A DNA stretch of 7,704 nucleotides from Collinsella sp. GTDB lineage: Bacteria; Actinomycetota; Coriobacteriia; Coriobacteriales; Coriobacteriaceae. The position numbers and the translations under genes were made by a program. Of the stretch, positions 5,891 to 7,704 are shown piece by piece. Location: positions 23,361 through 31,064 of the forward strand of contig DXLV01000019.1 of NCBI GenBank assembly GCA_019414545.1. The letters are read 5' to 3'. The notes under the pieces are model-generated. The model saw nothing but the letters and a program-made list of their open reading frames with translations, did not search any database and was not told the DNA's origin. Every line of letters starts with the position of its first letter. Positions within the stretch are counted from its first letter, which is position 1.

Positions 5891-7414
5891 CTACCTCACG
5901 TTGTCGTTCATCGCGAAAGAGTTCTTCATGGCGCAGCTCGTGGTGTAGAGCACCTTGCCCAGTAGAGCATCGGTCTCCACGCGAACACGCTCGGCAAAGG
6001 CCTCATTGGCGCGTGCAAGCTCGGCAGGTACCTCGGCCTCGGGCAGAGCGGCTACGGCAGCATCGACGTCATGGATCTGCTTGTGGCCCATGCCACCGAC
6101 CTTCTCCTGGTAGTCCTCCACAGCGCGGCCGCACTCATGGAAGCGGACGTCGGCCAGCGCACCAATCAGGCGGTTAGCCCAGTAGAAGTTTTCGGACGTC
6201 ACGCGAGCCTGCGTGTCGGCATAATACTCGGGCATGGTCTCGACGTTGGCGTACAGCGGAACCAGCGCGTTAAACGAGTTGGAGCCAAAGGCCATCCACT
6301 GCACGGCGCGGTAGGCCGGCTGCGCATAGGGGCGCAGCTGCAGCACGGCGAGCTGGCTGTTACGGTTGATGCCGATGGGACGATAGGCGCCGCGCGTGGC
6401 GGGCGTGCCCTTGCTGCCGTAGCAGTCATACTCCGTGCCCTGGTAGTGGCTCGAAAGCACGTACTTGATGTCCTCGATGGACACCTTGCGCTCGGGCACG
6501 CGGCTCCAGGGGATGTCGTCGCTCTCGGGCGTGTAGTCGGCCTCGGGACCGTCCCACACATCGCTGGGGTTAAGGCAGCGCTGCATGTACCAGGCGCGCG
6601 GCGTGTTGTAGACGTGGTCGCTGTCGCTGTGCGAGCCAAAGGCCTCGCGCGGGTTGAAGACCGCGGCCGGACCGTCGCCCTCGACGCCCAGCGTCAGGTC
6701 CAGATGCCACTCGGCCATCCAAGCGCGCAGGTCGGCGGAGCACATGTGATCGGCCTGGGCGCCCTCGGCGTCATCCAGGTCAAAGCTGTCGATACCCAGC
6801 TGGTTGGGCATGGTCACATAGGCGTCGTCAGGCACGCGCTTGGCGATCCAGTGGTGACCGCCGATGGTCTCGAGCCACCAGATCTCGTCCACGTCGCTAA
6901 AGGCGATGCCGTTGTTCTCGTAGGTGCCATAACGCTCGAGCAGGTCACCCAGAATGCGTACGCCGTCGCGGGCGGATTTGGCATATGGCAGCACCAGGGT
7001 CACCATGTCCTCCTCGCCCAGACCGCCGGGCTGCGCCGGAACATAGCCGTCCTCGTCCTCGTTGCCCTTGGCGGGCACGTAGTCGACGAGCGGGTCGGCG
7101 CCGCGAACGCGCTCGTTGGTGGTGAGCGTCTCGGTTGCGGACATGCCCACATTGAGCTCGTTGAAACCGGCCTCGGCCCAGATGCCGTGGCCCGGGACAA
7201 CATCGGGGACGCTCGTGTAGCGCATGGGGTTATCGGGCAGTTCAACGGTCAGGTGACTCAGGACGCTCGTGTAGACGCGCGGCTGCTCGTCGGGATGCAC
7301 CACGCGCATACGCTTGGGCTCAAACACCCCGTTGGACGAGTCCTCGTTGCGGGCAACCAACGTCGACCCGTCGTAGCTCGCGTTCTTACCAACCAAAATC
7401 GTTGTGCACGGCAT
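5891..7414 (-). CDS. C69-family dipeptidase (Ntn hydrolase)
   Basis: This 507-residue protein belongs to peptidase family C69 (PF03577, formerly U34), typified by the Lactobacillus dipeptidase PepDA, which cleaves a broad range of dipeptides. The N-terminus reads MPCTTILVGKNASYDGSTLV: Cys3 is the expected N-terminal nucleophile, exposed by removal of the first two residues. The following ARNEDS (21-26) is the family signature. Other family-like stretches are GHGIWAEAGFNE at about 75-86, DEIWWLETIGGHHW at about 176-189, HVYNTPRAWYMQRCLNP at about 267-283 and the QWMAFGSNSFNALVPLY block at about 372-388. The start at 7414 is chosen because AAGGAGG lies 6 nt upstream. The ATG two codons earlier directly abuts that site and cannot use it. 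There is no signal peptide, so it should act in the cytoplasm on imported or turnover peptides. It is somewhat longer than the lactobacillar enzymes, with acidic insertions near 117-130 (NEDEDG) and 285-302. Confidence 0.95.
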   Translation of the reverse strand: MPCTTILVGKNASYDGSTLVARNEDSSNGVFEPKRMRVVHPDEQPRVYTSVLSHLTVELPDNPMRYTSVPDVVPGHGIWAEAGFNELNVGMSATETLTTNERVRGADPLVDYVPAKGNEDEDGYVPAQPGGLGEEDMVTLVLPYAKSARDGVRILGDLLERYGTYENNGIAFSDVDEIWWLETIGGHHWIAKRVPDDAYVTMPNQLGIDSFDLDDAEGAQADHMCSADLRAWMAEWHLDLTLGVEGDGPAAVFNPREAFGSHSDSDHVYNTPRAWYMQRCLNPSDVWDGPEADYTPESDDIPWSRVPERKVSIEDIKYVLSSHYQGTEYDCYGSKGTPATRGAYRPIGINRNSQLAVLQLRPYAQPAYRAVQWMAFGSNSFNALVPLYANVETMPEYYADTQARVTSENFYWANRLIGALADVRFHECGRAVEDYQEKVGGMGHKQIHDVDAAVAALPEAEVPAELARANEAFAERVRVETDALLGKVLYTTSCAMKNSFAMNDNVR

Positions 7415-7420
7415 GCGCAT

Positions 7421-7427
7421 CCTCCTT
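7421..7427 (-). promoter_or_regulatory. Strong ribosome binding site of the C69 dipeptidase
   Basis: AAGGAGG on the minus strand, 6 nt before ATG 7414. It decides between two in-frame ATGs in favour of the shorter form, which places the nucleophile at Cys3. Confidence 0.85.
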
Positions 7428-7704
7428 GAGCGAAGAAATCAAACGGCAACAGTGTATCGCTTCGGCGTAAAAAGGGCGAAACCACGGCACTGGCAACCCC
7501 TGTGGTCAAAAAATGCCAAATATGAGTACTGTCACCAATTTAGTAACAGCAATTTTGCTACGCATGGGTGTCGAAAGTCTACATTTGTTCAAAAATTAGA
7601 TGATGTAATTCCTCATAGGTCCAATAAAATAGGCTCTCTATCGATAATAAATGGTGGCGCGCGCAGACGTGGTGTAAGAGCGTCCCGAGGTCCGTCGCTG
7701 CAAG
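7428..7704. other. AT-rich intergenic region upstream of the dipeptidase
   Basis: No gene can be supported here. The part 7505-7650 is clearly more AT-rich than the surrounding coding DNA and should hold the dipeptidase promoter. On the minus strand TTGCCA (7491-7496) is a good -35 match but has only a poor -10 at 17 bp. TACACT (7451-7456) is a fair -10 without a good partner. On the plus strand TAAAAT (7625-7630) could be a -10 for a gene to the right. The right end (7655-7704) turns GC-rich and may be the edge of another gene; short frames are open on the minus strand but none is recognisable. Confidence 0.5.
7529..7549. repeat. Imperfect dyad, possible operator
   Basis: CTGTCAC and GTAACAG form a 7-bp inverted repeat with one mismatch around a 7-bp AT-rich centre. 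A second short dyad, AGCAA-TT-TTGCT (7548-7559), overlaps its right end. The position, about 115 bp before the dipeptidase start and in AT-rich DNA, would suit a regulator binding site or a dispersed intergenic repeat. No regulator can be named. Confidence 0.35.

Noticed and set aside
7651..7677. Plus-strand gene start at ATG 7651
   Set aside because: The frame stops after eight codons and there is no ribosome binding site.

Overview
The window reads as chromosomal DNA from a high-GC Gram-positive gut bacterium of the Coriobacteriia, most like Collinsella. That placement is an inference from protein style (DUF4430 surface protein, C69 dipeptidase, phasin-like/AarF pair), strong AAGGAGG-type ribosome binding sites and GC-rich codon use. 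All four recognised genes lie on the minus strand, so transcription runs from high to low coordinates.

From right to left: 7428-7704 is an AT-rich intergenic stretch with dyad symmetry and no gene I can support. 5891-7414 encodes a cytoplasmic C69-family Ntn dipeptidase. After an 88-97 bp gap come a small phasin-like helical protein (5375-5791) and, 8 bp later, an AarF/UbiB/ABC1 atypical kinase with two C-terminal membrane helices (3603-5366). These two form a probable operon. It is closed by a good intrinsic terminator (3524-3551).

The T-tract of that terminator abuts a promoter (3497-3525). This promoter leads into what looks like a cobalamin riboswitch (3370-3472) and then a roughly 200-nt leader. 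The riboswitch controls a large secreted protein (1-3171, open at the left window edge, at least 1057 residues). Its order is: signal peptide, Ala/Ser/Glu-rich linker, four tandem DUF4430 (transcobalamin-C-terminal-like) modules, an eight-repeat PQQ-like beta-propeller, and the first residues of what resembles an InlB/Listeria-Bacteroides repeat.

The most interesting point is this last unit. A B12-sensing RNA sits in front of a surface protein built from modules related to the cobalamin-capping domain of transcobalamin. Regulation and domain content point independently to corrinoid capture at the cell surface. The multi-module plus propeller architecture is not one I can match to a described system.
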